DNA from: Paenibacillus sp. VTT E-133291
Lineage (GTDB): Bacteria; Bacillota; Bacilli; Paenibacillales; Paenibacillaceae
Length of the DNA: 55,506 bases
NCBI RefSeq assembly: GCF_002264395.1
Contig: NZ_NFVA01000045.1
Span: 1-55,506, forward strand
Direction: 5' to 3'
Shown here in pieces: positions 1 to 7,795 of this stretch. The position numbers and the translations under genes were made by a program. Every line of letters starts with the position of its first letter. The stretch's first letter is position 1. The notes below the pieces were generated by a model. That model had not been told where the DNA came from and did not search any database. It saw nothing but the letters and a program-made list of their open reading frames with translations.

Positions 1-21
1 ATAGTGTGAAACTTATACTTT

Positions 22-88
22 CTTATATTTGAAGAAACGGCTTAGTCGCCCTTATAAGGACGTCACCCGTTTCTTCAAGAAATATAAG
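22..88. repeat. Dispersed long palindrome, copy 1
   Basis: The outer arms read CTTATATTT-GAAGAAACGG and CCGTTTCTTCAAG-AAATATAAG, which are complementary apart from a 3-nt bulge. The centre is a degenerate GTCGCCCTTATAAGGACGTC. Related elements lie at about 21188, 40017 and 53820. It sits downstream of the M50 protease gene and has no T-tract of the usual terminator type. Most likely it is an extragenic palindrome that is transcribed as a long hairpin. Confidence 0.7.
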
Positions 89-177
89 GTTCGGTCAGAC
101 GAAAATTAATGATCAAATTTTGATCAAATTACATAATACAATGTTTGACAAAGGTTGAACAGACTTCATTCCTTGCC

Positions 178-861
178 TTAGCTGCCAAAAATTCTTAGAG
201 ACAGCTGTACAAATGTTCTCGACATTTCACTAGCCCAGCCTGCAAGCGGATCAATTGTAAACGTCCGTAGCCCAGGAATAAACAGAATTAATAAAAAGAG
301 GAATACAGCCCATTGTTCAAATTGCTGTAATTTGCCGCGGATCGAACGTGGGGCAATATCTTCCACAATCCGATAGCCATCCAGTGGCGGCAGCGGAATA
401 AGATTGAACAGAAACAGAAAGAAGTTCCATTGAATGAAGGTACCAAAGAATAAGTATACAGCCTCGAGCATGCGATCATTCGAGATATTATCCAGAACTC
501 CAGTTGCCGCAAGTGCACCGTAGATTATAGCACCAATAATTCCTAAGAGCAGGTTACTGATTGGTCCCGCAGCCGACACGATGACTCCCATAAGACGAGG
601 ACGACTAAAGTTATCGCGGTTTACCGGAACCGGACGCGCCCAACCGAAGCCAGCAACTAGCAGCAGCAAAATACCAAAGAAATCGAAATGAACAGCAGGG
701 TTAAGCGTCATGCGGCCAAGTAATCTTGCTGTTGGGTCCCCGAACTTATTCGCGAAATAAGCATGACTGAATTCATGTACTGTAAAAGCAATTAAAATTG
801 TAATGAGCAGGAAAGGAAGCTGATCTAAATCTACTCGAATTATACTTTGCAATATATCCAT
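178..861 (-). CDS. Site-2 protease family (M50) membrane metalloprotease
   Basis: This 227-residue polytopic membrane protein belongs to the compact M50 zinc-protease family related to YwhC-type proteins. Zinc-site residues are visible as HEFSH (about residues 29-33) in the first membrane segment and as the PPLDG motif near residue 154, which supplies the third ligand Asp. Hydrophobic segments surround both motifs. I chose the ATG at 861 because GAGGT lies just upstream and the alternative start 33 nt earlier lies inside prmA. It begins 2 nt after the prmA stop, so translational coupling is likely. The substrate is unknown. Family assignment is firm, and its role in regulated membrane proteolysis is only inferred. 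Confidence 0.9.
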   Translation of the reverse strand: MDILQSIIRVDLDQLPFLLITILIAFTVHEFSHAYFANKFGDPTARLLGRMTLNPAVHFDFFGILLLLVAGFGWARPVPVNRDNFSRPRLMGVIVSAAGPISNLLLGIIGAIIYGALAATGVLDNISNDRMLEAVYLFFGTFIQWNFFLFLFNLIPLPPLDGYRIVEDIAPRSIRGKLQQFEQWAVFLFLLILFIPGLRTFTIDPLAGWASEMSRTFVQLSLRIFGS

Positions 862-863
862 TT

Positions 864-1919
864 TTACCTCTTTCCGGCTGTAAATGCCACCCAATCTTCT
901 TCACGGGATATTTCAATAATCTCAAAGCCAGACGCTTTCAGCGCGTTCGCCACAAGTCCTTCTTTATCTTTATATATACCTGAGGTAATGTAGAGGCCTC
1001 CAGACTGAAGCGCGCGGTATACATCATCCGTAAACAATACGATGATTTCCGCCAAAATATTCGCAACTACAATTTGTACAGGTAATGTCACGCCAAGGCT
1101 GCCTTCTTGCTCTTGCTTAGCAGGAACGGCTCCTTCTAGTGAGTGACCAGGTCTAGCGGATGGCCACATCTCTCCAGCCGCTGTATCAGCTACACCTTCC
1201 CCGCCCAGCAGCGACAGAAGATCGCTCTCTTTTACCGTTATGGACGATTCAAGCTTGTTAAGGGCTACATTCTCCCGTGCACTTTCCACAGCCACCGGAT
1301 CTAAATCTAAGGCCAATACAGATTTTGCACCTAGCAGCATCGCACCTACAGCCAGAATTCCTGAACCTGTACCGACATCGATAACTTCTTCACCGCCGCT
1401 AATATTCTTTTCAAGTGCACGGAGGCACAGAGCTGTTGTAGGGTGAGTCCCAGTACCAAATGCCATGCCAGGGTCGATCTCAATGATGGCTTCATCCGGA
1501 CTCTCAGGCGTATATTCCTCCCAGGTTGGTTTAATGGTGAGACGCTCCGATACCCGCAGCGGTTTGAAATATTGCTTCCAAGCATGCGCCCATTCGTCTT
1601 CATCCACAGTCTTCCAAGAAATCAACGCTTTGCCTGGATCAATCCCGTACTCATGTAATTCGGCTACCCGTGGAGTCAATTCTTCTATAACAGCATCCAT
1701 ATCTGTGGAATCGGCATAATAACCCTTTATGACCGCTTCCCCTTCTGGAATATCATTCAAAGGTTGGTCGTACAATTCACCGTAACGTGTATCCCGTTCT
1801 TTATTCAGTGTGCCGGATTCCTCGATAGAAACTCCACCTGCACCAGCTTCATATAAAAAATTCGAAATCATTTCCTGTGCTTCTTCTGTTGTATGTATCG
1901 TCACTTCATGCCATAACAT
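864..1919 (-). CDS. prmA: Ribosomal protein L11 methyltransferase
   Basis: PrmA trimethylates ribosomal protein L11 using S-adenosylmethionine. The N-terminal L11-recognition region is followed by the Rossmann SAM-binding motif DVGTGSG (residues 181-187), the acidic LDLDP segment and the catalytic-loop motif VANILAE (about 285-291). At 351 residues it is about 40 longer than usual. The excess is an insert of about 42 residues (239-280), rich in Gly, Ala and Glu, between two core strands. AGGAGG lies 11 nt before the ATG. In Bacillus prmA directly follows dnaJ, but here about 11.5 kb of other genes separates them. Its leader carries an unusual tandem repeat (1940-2070). Confidence 0.95.
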   Translation of the reverse strand: MLWHEVTIHTTEEAQEMISNFLYEAGAGGVSIEESGTLNKERDTRYGELYDQPLNDIPEGEAVIKGYYADSTDMDAVIEELTPRVAELHEYGIDPGKALISWKTVDEDEWAHAWKQYFKPLRVSERLTIKPTWEEYTPESPDEAIIEIDPGMAFGTGTHPTTALCLRALEKNISGGEEVIDVGTGSGILAVGAMLLGAKSVLALDLDPVAVESARENVALNKLESSITVKESDLLSLLGGEGVADTAAGEMWPSARPGHSLEGAVPAKQEQEGSLGVTLPVQIVVANILAEIIVLFTDDVYRALQSGGLYITSGIYKDKEGLVANALKASGFEIIEISREEDWVAFTAGKR

Positions 1920-1939
1920 CTTTATGTAATCCTCCTAAA

Positions 1940-2070
1940 AGTTTTGTGAGCATTTGCTTCATTGATTTACTTCGTGCAAAACTGACTTCGAAAGCATAGG
2001 CTTAGTTTTGTGAAGCATTTGCTTCATTGATTTACTTCGTGCAAAACTCGCTTCGAAAGCATTCGCTTCA
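1940..2070 (-). repeat. Tandem ~65-bp leader repeat upstream of prmA
   Basis: Two near-identical units (1940-2003 and 2004-2069) abut the prmA ribosome site. In the prmA sense each unit reads ATGCTTTCGAAG, AGTTTTGCACGAAG, TAAATCAATGAAG and CAAATGCT(T)CACAAAACT. AGTTTTG and CAAAACT can pair as hairpin ends, and the second hairpin arm directly touches TTTTAGGAGG. A diverged pair of the same units precedes gpr at 35890-36019. No protein-coding explanation is visible. Confidence 0.85.
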
Positions 2071-2110
2071 TAGTATAACATTTCTTCTTGGTGTAACGCC
2101 AAACTACAGC

Positions 2111-2689
2111 TCAACGATCTGCGACGTCCTCTTTACACCTACAAAAGCAGTTGAGCGAATGATCATCCACCATCCCCGATGCCTGCATAAAAGCATAGCA
2201 TATTGTAGTACCCACAAACTTCATGCCTTTCTTCTTTAACACCTTACTCATCTCATCAGACCGAGACGTCGAAGCAGGTACATCTGCACGAGTCTTCCAA
2301 TGATTGATAGTTGGCACACCTCCGATAAAGCTCCAGAGATAATCCGCAAAGCTTCCATATTCCTCGCAAATTTGCAAGTATACACCCGCATTACGAATGA
2401 TAGAATCAATTTTCAATCGATTTCTAATAATCCCGGCGTCACTCATTAGCTCAGCAATTTTTGCCTCATCGTAATGGACAATCTTTTCCGGATCAAATCC
2501 GTCAAAAACCTCTCTGAAACGCGCTCGTTTTTTTAATACCGTGTACCAGCTTAGCCCTGCTTGCATCCCTTCCAGCATAAGTAATTCAAACAGCTTGCGG
2601 TCATCGTACAGAGGTTTGCCCCACTCCTCATCATGATAGGCGATATATAGAGGATCATCATTGACCCAAGCACAGCGAGTGACTTCCAT
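2111..2689 (-). CDS. tag: DNA-3-methyladenine glycosylase I
   Basis: Tag removes 3-methyladenine from alkylated DNA, the first step of base excision repair. The 192-residue length fits the family. The zinc-snap ligands are present: Cys6, His19, His177 and Cys181, the last two in an H-X3-C arrangement as in the E. coli enzyme. The conserved EGMQAGLSW segment and the VGTTICYAFMQA helix are also intact. It starts at an ATG with GGAG about 9 nt upstream. It appears monocistronic, with the leader-repeat region downstream and the anti-sigma gene's terminator upstream. Confidence 0.95.
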   Translation of the reverse strand: MEVTRCAWVNDDPLYIAYHDEEWGKPLYDDRKLFELLMLEGMQAGLSWYTVLKKRARFREVFDGFDPEKIVHYDEAKIAELMSDAGIIRNRLKIDSIIRNAGVYLQICEEYGSFADYLWSFIGGVPTINHWKTRADVPASTSRSDEMSKVLKKKGMKFVGTTICYAFMQASGMVDDHSLNCFCRCKEDVADR

Positions 2690-2756
2690 CCTGTTTCTCT
2701 CCTTTAATTATGCTTATGCATAGCTGAACCTTTACATCATCTATTCACTGTAAACG

Positions 2757-2794
2757 AAAAAAAGGGAAGAACACAAGGTTCATCCCTAAAAAAG
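2757..2794 (-). terminator. Rho-independent terminator of the DUF4179 operon
   Basis: On the minus strand GGGATGAAC-cttgt-GTTCTTCCC (one T-T mismatch) is followed by seven T residues. It lies about 40 nt past the DUF4179 stop. Confidence 0.8.
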
Positions 2795-2830
2795 TTACTA
2801 TTTTCTATAAGCTTACGTATTGCCAACCTC

Positions 2831-4513
2831 TTAAGGCTGGATCTGCACTCTCGTCTCTTTTTCCGGATCATCAGTGGTGTAGTAGAAGTTATAAATAGAA
2901 GCTTCTGTACCTTTAAAATCCTTATAAACATCAATCGCCTTGTTGTTTCCATCGCCAGTGAAATTAACGGTCACGGGCTTACCTAGAATACGTTCTTTCC
3001 CCAGTCCGATATGGGTCTGATTAATACCACCAAAGCGAGTATCATCACTTCCAGTTTCTACATAAAGATCGGCTCCCTGCATATAATACGTCCACTTCAC
3101 AGGGTATCCGCCAAGTTGCTGGATAATTGTCTGTTTCTTTTGAGAGATGTTTGTTAAAAGAAGTGGTATTTTATCATCATTATTTTTGGTAATTTTATAG
3201 CTGCCATGCTGGGTCACCTTATATTTAGCAACAAAGGTAATCGGCGTCTCTTTCGTAATTTCAAGATCAACTGGCCGCTCAAAACGAAGCACTGTCAATT
3301 CTGGCTCTCCTTCTGGAGATCTCCAGAAATCACCCTCCAGCGACTTGCCTTCTACTTCAAGAGCAGACTTTTTGTAAGGGAAATTGTCGCCTTTCTCTTT
3401 ACTTCGAATTGTGATTCGAATTTGAGTAGGTGTCAGTACCATTTTCTCCAGCGTGTAGTCAGTTTCGCCCTCTTCTAATGGCAGATTTAATGAGGTATTT
3501 ATGGTTCCGCTCTCCATCTGCTTTTTACTTAATTGAAGATCGAAAGCCAACGGCCCCTCAACATTTTTCTCTTGCTTCATGTACTGAAGTTTATAAGTGA
3601 GCTGACCACTGGAAACATCTTCGGCTTTAAAATATTGCTGTGCGGTATATTCCCCATTTTCTCCTGGTGCACCGAAAGTACCTCCGGGCAGCGAATTTAT
3701 TAGCGTTCCGTTTTTGTACCCGACAATAGTTGGATTTGTCCATTCTTTTGCTTCTGGCTGATCAAAAATAATCGCTGATGAGAATAACATTTTTTCTTGT
3801 CCTTGGGTAAAAGGTTTCACCTCTATGCTGCGCATTCCTTCCTGCCCAATCGGAAAATTCTGTGTCTCCTGCGATCGGATATCCAACGCTAAATCTAACT
3901 CCTGTGTGCTAAAGGCTTGCAGATTATCTGCAACTAATTGGACATTCACGTTGTTCTGCTTCGGCGTCCAATCACTTTCAAAATATCCGTTGTAAAGTTG
4001 ATTTTTTTCATCCCAAAGCACATAACTGAATTCACTAGGATTACTCGCCCCATCTGCGTCCTTCAAGGTCATTCCTTTTACATTCCAAATTTCATTTTCC
4101 AAGCGTTTTCCTACATCCATAGTGAATAAGATGACCGTCCGATTCTCATCCACAATAGCTGTATGTAGCTTCAGCGTTACTCCATCCAGCGTCACCGATT
4201 GATCCAGTTGTTGTCCGAGATTTTGGGCCAGTGCAGCTTGAACGCCACCTCTCCCATGGAGCATATTATCCCAATTATAATGTACTGCCGCATATACAGG
4301 TGCCGCTGCAATAAGCACTGAAAATGAAGCAACCACCGCTATTTTACTCCAGTTTCTCCCTCTATTCTCGCTACCATTGATCATCCGAGCTTGTATGGGA
4401 GTCATTGTACTCCCTTCTTGCTCTAAGCGTCCCCACATGCTTTCAAAATCCGGATAAGGCACGCCTTTATCTTCATTTAATCGATGCTCCAGCATATTTT
4501 CCAACTTTTTCAA
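2831..4513 (-). CDS. DUF4179 domain membrane protein, probable anti-sigma factor
   Basis: This 560-residue protein has a short cytoplasmic N-terminus (about 55 residues), one membrane segment near residues 57-75 (IAVVASFSVLIAAAPVYAA) and a large extracytoplasmic part. The region just after the membrane segment (HYNWDNMLHGRGG, then SVTLDGVTLKLHTAIVDEN) is typical of DUF4179. Such proteins are usually encoded beside an ECF sigma factor and are thought to hold it inactive at the membrane. It uses a TTG start 9 nt after AAAGGAGG. It overlaps the sigma gene by 41 nt, so co-translation is expected. It carries no zinc anti-sigma motif. The anti-sigma role is inferred from context. Confidence 0.85.
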   Translation of the reverse strand: MKKLENMLEHRLNEDKGVPYPDFESMWGRLEQEGSTMTPIQARMINGSENRGRNWSKIAVVASFSVLIAAAPVYAAVHYNWDNMLHGRGGVQAALAQNLGQQLDQSVTLDGVTLKLHTAIVDENRTVILFTMDVGKRLENEIWNVKGMTLKDADGASNPSEFSYVLWDEKNQLYNGYFESDWTPKQNNVNVQLVADNLQAFSTQELDLALDIRSQETQNFPIGQEGMRSIEVKPFTQGQEKMLFSSAIIFDQPEAKEWTNPTIVGYKNGTLINSLPGGTFGAPGENGEYTAQQYFKAEDVSSGQLTYKLQYMKQEKNVEGPLAFDLQLSKKQMESGTINTSLNLPLEEGETDYTLEKMVLTPTQIRITIRSKEKGDNFPYKKSALEVEGKSLEGDFWRSPEGEPELTVLRFERPVDLEITKETPITFVAKYKVTQHGSYKITKNNDDKIPLLLTNISQKKQTIIQQLGGYPVKWTYYMQGADLYVETGSDDTRFGGINQTHIGLGKERILGKPVTVNFTGDGNNKAIDVYKDFKGTEASIYNFYYTTDDPEKETRVQIQP

Positions 4514-5033
4514 AAGATTCGCCCTCCTTTAGTTCAACTTCAACCCCAGCCTCTTGCAGGATTCTCCTCATTACCGTTAACCCTTTATGCAGCCTTGATT
4601 TGGTCGTTCCAAGTGGAATGGACAGCATATCCGAAACTTCAGCCAGAGTGAAATCATGCATATACCTGAGCGTGATCACCATTCTAAGTTTGATAGGAAG
4701 CTGACTCATATATTGCGCCCACTCGATTTCCGTCTCACGCTGCTCAATCTGCTGCTCCACAGTTGTTACTACCGTTTTGTTAAAGAAATGCAGATTGTCC
4801 GTTATCTTTTGCTGCAAAGAACGCTTCCGTTTCAAATGATTGAGGCAATGGTTAACCGTTATTTTCATAATCCAAGCCTTCAAATGCTCCACGTTCTCAC
4901 GATTCGTGCGAAATACGGTAATGAACACATCCTGCGTCAAGTCCTCTGCATCCGCCGCGTCATGCAGCATATAGTAGCAGGTTCGATATACATCCTTGTT
5001 GTAGGTTTCGAATAACTCCCGGTTAGTCTCCAA
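4473..5033 (-). CDS. ECF-type RNA polymerase sigma factor (module 1)
   Basis: This 186-residue protein has sigma region 2 (YNKDVYRTCYYMLHDAADAED with LTQDVFITVF, then W-MKITVNHCLNHLKR) and region 4 (LPIKLRMVITLRYMHDFTLAE, then LSIPLGTTKSRLHKG). I chose the TTG at 5033 because AAGGAGG lies 9 nt upstream. An in-frame start at 5075 would fall inside the predicted promoter. It forms an operon with the overlapping DUF4179 gene. The predicted ECF promoter at 5071-5096 suggests autoregulation. The sequence does not reveal the inducing signal. Confidence 0.9.
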   Translation of the reverse strand: METNRELFETYNKDVYRTCYYMLHDAADAEDLTQDVFITVFRTNRENVEHLKAWIMKITVNHCLNHLKRKRSLQQKITDNLHFFNKTVVTTVEQQIEQRETEIEWAQYMSQLPIKLRMVITLRYMHDFTLAEVSDMLSIPLGTTKSRLHKGLTVMRRILQEAGVEVELKEGESFEKVGKYAGASIK

Positions 5034-5070
5034 CTCATGCGCCCTCCTTTCTGTTCTGTGATATCTATAT

Positions 5071-5096
5071 GACAACCAATCTTTGGAAAAGGTTCG
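5071..5096 (-). promoter_or_regulatory. Probable ECF-type autoregulatory promoter, module 1
   Basis: The minus strand carries CGAACC, a 16-nt spacer and TGTC, followed by ATATAG. This resembles the GAAC...CGTC pattern of Bacillus ECF promoters. It lies about 40 nt before the TTG start and closely matches the promoter of module 3 (45745-45770). Confidence 0.6.
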
Positions 5097-5336
5097 TTTT
5101 TCCGAGCATAAACTATCGCTACCTTTTTTGACATAAAGGAATTAGATAAGATTATAAACCCTCATCTCAAAAAGTTAGATGTTAGAAGCTAGAAGCTGTC
5201 CATAAAAAATAGGAAATACATACAAGCTATTAATTTAATCTTGAATATAAATATTACAGTGACATTTTATAGTCACTTATTGCGAGATTCGCACATCCTT
5301 CTTACAACAAAAAACATATTAAATGGAGGAAAGATA

Positions 5337-5773
5337 ATGACTCTTTTAACTACTGGCCCCATAGAAAACAATGTCAATTCAGAAAACAACACCAGACTAA
5401 CACAACAGGCCACAGTCAAAATTGACAATTGGAGCGGTCAGGATGCATCTACAGTTTTAATTGAAGGCTATTACATGAATGAAGAAAGAGTTCAATATGT
5501 CTGTGATCTTCTAAAAGTGATGCCCCATCAAGTGATAACTAGAAACTATTTTGCTGACTTTGATGCCTTCGAGTTTTTTTCACAACCGAAGATTTGCCAA
5601 CCAACCCCATCCAAATATCATTCTGGGGAAAGGATAGCACGGAGAAACTAGTAGCTCCCCATCGACTGGTATCATCAGAATTATCAGGGTATGTTGGGGC
5701 TACTGGCGCTACCGGAGACATCACCAATCATCGATACATGATTCCTGTGTTGATTGTTAACAAAATCGGCTAA
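5337..5773 (+). pseudogene. Collagen-like (GAT-repeat) exosporium-type protein, frameshifted at a T7 tract
   Basis: ATG follows GGAGGAAAGATA. The first frame encodes about 80 residues (VKIDNWSGQDASTVLIEGYY, then RNYFADFDAFEF) and meets TTTTTTT at 5574-5580. It then runs into an unrelated frame and stops at 5651. Adding one T or removing two restores a single frame: TTEDLPTNPIQISFWGKDST, APHRLVSSELSGY, the collagen-like remnant GATGATGD, and a clean stop at 5773, just before a terminator. The restored protein would be about 145 residues. The layout recalls spore-surface collagen-like proteins with the triplet region almost lost. Possible causes are decay, slippage-dependent expression or a sequencing error. 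Confidence 0.75.
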
Positions 5774-5780
5774 CTCCAAC

Positions 5781-5826
5781 AAAAAATAGGGTCAGTCTCC
5801 CGTAAGTAGGAGATTGACCCTTTTTC
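5781..5826. terminator. Bidirectional terminator between convergent genes
   Basis: GGGTCAGTCTCC and GGAGATTGACCC form a stem with an 8-nt loop. T5 follows on the plus strand and A6 precedes, so it can serve both the collagen-like gene and the chemoreceptor gene. Confidence 0.9.
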
Positions 5827-5854
5827 TTATATCTCACAAATTACATACAACAGA

Positions 5855-6766
5855 CTAAACAATATTCATAACCTCTCGTGCTTGTGTATCTAAATCCTGG
5901 GCTGAAGAGGAAATATTCTTGAAATCATCTAATGCGATTTGAATCTGCTGTTGACTATCTTCTATATTTTCTTGTACCTGGTTTGTTCCTTTGGAGATCT
6001 TTTCGATTTCCAGCGTGATCGCATCCACACTATCTTTCACTTGAATGATCGAATCCTGCACCATGGAAGATAGCTTCCTAACTTCTTTTGCCACCACATC
6101 AAAACCTCGCCCAAACTCCCCGGCATGTGCCGCTTCAATTGCTGCATTAAGCGCTAAGAGTTGCGTTTGCGAAGCAATATTACGAATCGTTTGTACAATA
6201 CCCTGAATCGATACCGCTTGTTTCTCCAGATTCGCTAACGTCTGTGTATTTTCGATCGATACTTCGGCAATTTTGTCGACACTCAGTAATAGTTCTTGAC
6301 TGCGTTCAATCCCTTTCTCAGCTCTTTGATTCAGGTTGTCCGACATCTCTTGCATCCGCTGCACCACAACACTCATGTTATTTTGACGCTCCGTGATATT
6401 AGCCGCTATCTTGGATACGCCAATGACCTGTTCATTGTTTTCATCAAAGACTGGCATATATGTAGCTTCCAACCATACCGCATTTCCTTTTGCATCCATC
6501 CGTTCGATTTTATCCTGAAAACTTTTCCCTAAAAAAAGATCTTGCCAGAACAACTCATAGCCCGGGCTATTTACAAAATGAGAAAAGCAAAACTCTTTGT
6601 GGTGCATCCCATACATCTCTTCTTTGCTATACCCCATCGAACTAGCAAAAACTTCATTCACATAAGCCACTCGTCGATTAAGATCAAACCTGATAATCGC
6701 TAAATTTTTTTCTAAAGATCGGACAACAAGCTCATCGGTAACTCCTTGAGAGTGTACCATTCCCAT
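5855..6766 (-). CDS. Soluble PAS-domain methyl-accepting chemotaxis protein
   Basis: This 303-residue cytoplasmic chemoreceptor has no membrane segment. An N-terminal PAS domain (about residues 10-130: NLAIIRFDLNRRVAYVNEVF, then GNAVWLEATYMPVFDEN and IAANITERQ) is followed by a short signalling domain. That domain has the conserved hairpin ALNAAIEAAHAGEFGRGFDVVA and EVRKLS (about 205-235). It presumably senses a cytoplasmic ligand or redox state and signals to CheA. I chose the ATG at 6766 because AGGAGG lies 9 nt upstream. The C-terminal helix after the hairpin is short compared with membrane receptors. Confidence 0.9.
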   Translation of the reverse strand: MGMVHSQGVTDELVVRSLEKNLAIIRFDLNRRVAYVNEVFASSMGYSKEEMYGMHHKEFCFSHFVNSPGYELFWQDLFLGKSFQDKIERMDAKGNAVWLEATYMPVFDENNEQVIGVSKIAANITERQNNMSVVVQRMQEMSDNLNQRAEKGIERSQELLLSVDKIAEVSIENTQTLANLEKQAVSIQGIVQTIRNIASQTQLLALNAAIEAAHAGEFGRGFDVVAKEVRKLSSMVQDSIIQVKDSVDAITLEIEKISKGTNQVQENIEDSQQQIQIALDDFKNISSSAQDLDTQAREVMNIV

Positions 6767-7109
6767 ATAATAATTCCTCCTGAATATCAATAAGTTATTC
6801 GCGTCATCTTGAAGTATATTTGATCAATTATACGCGCTTATTACGCAGAGAGTAATACATCATTTTTATTAAGCTGAAATTAATTCGTAATTAAAATAGA
6901 CCAATGACGAGCGGGTATTACTCCTTTCTAATAGTTTGATCCCTGAAATAATCCTAAGTGATGATACTCAGGGAAAACCTCCTTATAATTTCTACCAAAT
7001 TAAGCCTTTTTCTAGATATTAGAGATTTAGATGTAATAACAAAAACCCCAGCCGTAATTCCAGCCAGGGTTCGAACCAGTGCCTATTCTTTTTATGTACA
7101 TTTCCTTAT
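6767..7109. other. Intergenic region without a recognisable gene
   Basis: This A+T-rich stretch of about 340 nt holds the chemoreceptor leader and the 3' flank of the next small gene. A GC block at 7047-7071 (CCCCAGCC...CCAGCCAGGG) followed by GGTTCGAACC makes only a weak hairpin. I see no gene here. Confidence 0.6.
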
Positions 7110-7484
7110 TTATTTCTTGGGTCCGTAATCTCCCATTTTGATGCCCCACACCGAATCCTTCTGATGGGCAGCAGCCTCCTTTAAACTTGGAAGTCTTACA
7201 TCCAGAGGAGAATGCCGTTCCAAATACATCACAAAGGCCTGGCGAAGCCCAATCTCAGCATCCAATTTATTAAGTTCGTTCGGGTGTTTCTCCATCTCCG
7301 CTAATTCTACTTCCCAACGGTATAAATCGCTTGCCTCAGATCGTTCCAGCCGAACTTTTTCAGTTAGCTCCCGCAGCTCACGGTAGGCCTGTTTTACTTT
7401 TGAAGAGTACAGTTGCTTCTGATTCATAAAAGTTAAGAATGCGATAAGCAGTGCTAAACCTATCCATAAAATAACGTTGTCCAT
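7110..7484 (-). CDS. Small membrane-anchored coiled-coil protein, unknown function
   Basis: This 124-residue protein has an N-terminal membrane anchor (ILWIGLALLIAFLTFM, residues 5-20) and then a long charged helix with probable coiled-coil character (KVKQAYRELRELTEKVRLER). A short tail ends in GDYGPKK. I do not recognise the family. GGGGGAG precedes the ATG closely. It lies in a group of three small minus-strand genes (7110-8155) of unknown role; a terminator separates it from its neighbour. Confidence 0.75.
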   Translation of the reverse strand: MDNVILWIGLALLIAFLTFMNQKQLYSSKVKQAYRELRELTEKVRLERSEASDLYRWEVELAEMEKHPNELNKLDAEIGLRQAFVMYLERHSPLDVRLPSLKEAAAHQKDSVWGIKMGDYGPKK

Positions 7485-7532
7485 ATTCTCCCCCCTGCTT
7501 GGGCTATTCTCTTAATTATACACACCAGTACG

Positions 7533-7559
7533 CAAAAATACCCCACAATGTGAGGTATC
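7533..7559 (-). terminator. Terminator of the 59-residue gene
   Basis: On the minus strand ATACCTCAC-att-GTGGGGTAT (one mismatch) is followed by TTTTT. An almost identical CCTCAC...GTGGGG hairpin lies at the right end of the window. Confidence 0.7.
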
Positions 7560-7576
7560 TGCCCTAACTTTAGCAT

Positions 7577-7756
7577 CTATTCTTTTTTCATAATTTCATG
7601 CAGCTGACGTTTGTCTGCTTCTAGAGCCCGGGCCTGGGCTTCGATATCCTCCAGATCTGCCTCCGCTGCTGAAAACTCTACGTCCTCTGCCTTCGCCTCG
7701 TACAGCATTTTCATCTTCTCGGTCTTTGAGAATATTTGCGAGTTCTCTCTATCCAT
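7577..7756 (-). CDS. 59-residue charged helical protein, unknown function
   Basis: A short frame from the ATG at 7756 encodes MDRENSQIFSKTEKMKML and then an Ala/Glu/Asp/Lys-rich stretch ending HEIMKKE. It is probably one continuous helix or coiled coil. GGGAG lies about 10 nt upstream and a good terminator follows about 20 nt after the stop. These signals and the lack of overlap make it a credible gene. I do not recognise the family. Confidence 0.7.
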   Translation of the reverse strand: MDRENSQIFSKTEKMKMLYEAKAEDVEFSAAEADLEDIEAQARALEADKRQLHEIMKKE

Positions 7757-7795
7757 AGTATCGATCGTCTCCCTTCTTATTAAGAAAATTATTAT

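Noticed and set aside
5241..5336. Upstream in-frame extension of the collagen-like gene
   Set aside because: It has no ribosome site, while GGAGG precedes the ATG at 5337.
7040..7085. tRNA-like T-arm (GGTTCGAACC) and weak GC hairpin
   Set aside because: No acceptor, D or anticodon arm fits around it, and the hairpin arms do not pair well, so neither a tRNA nor a firm terminator is supported.
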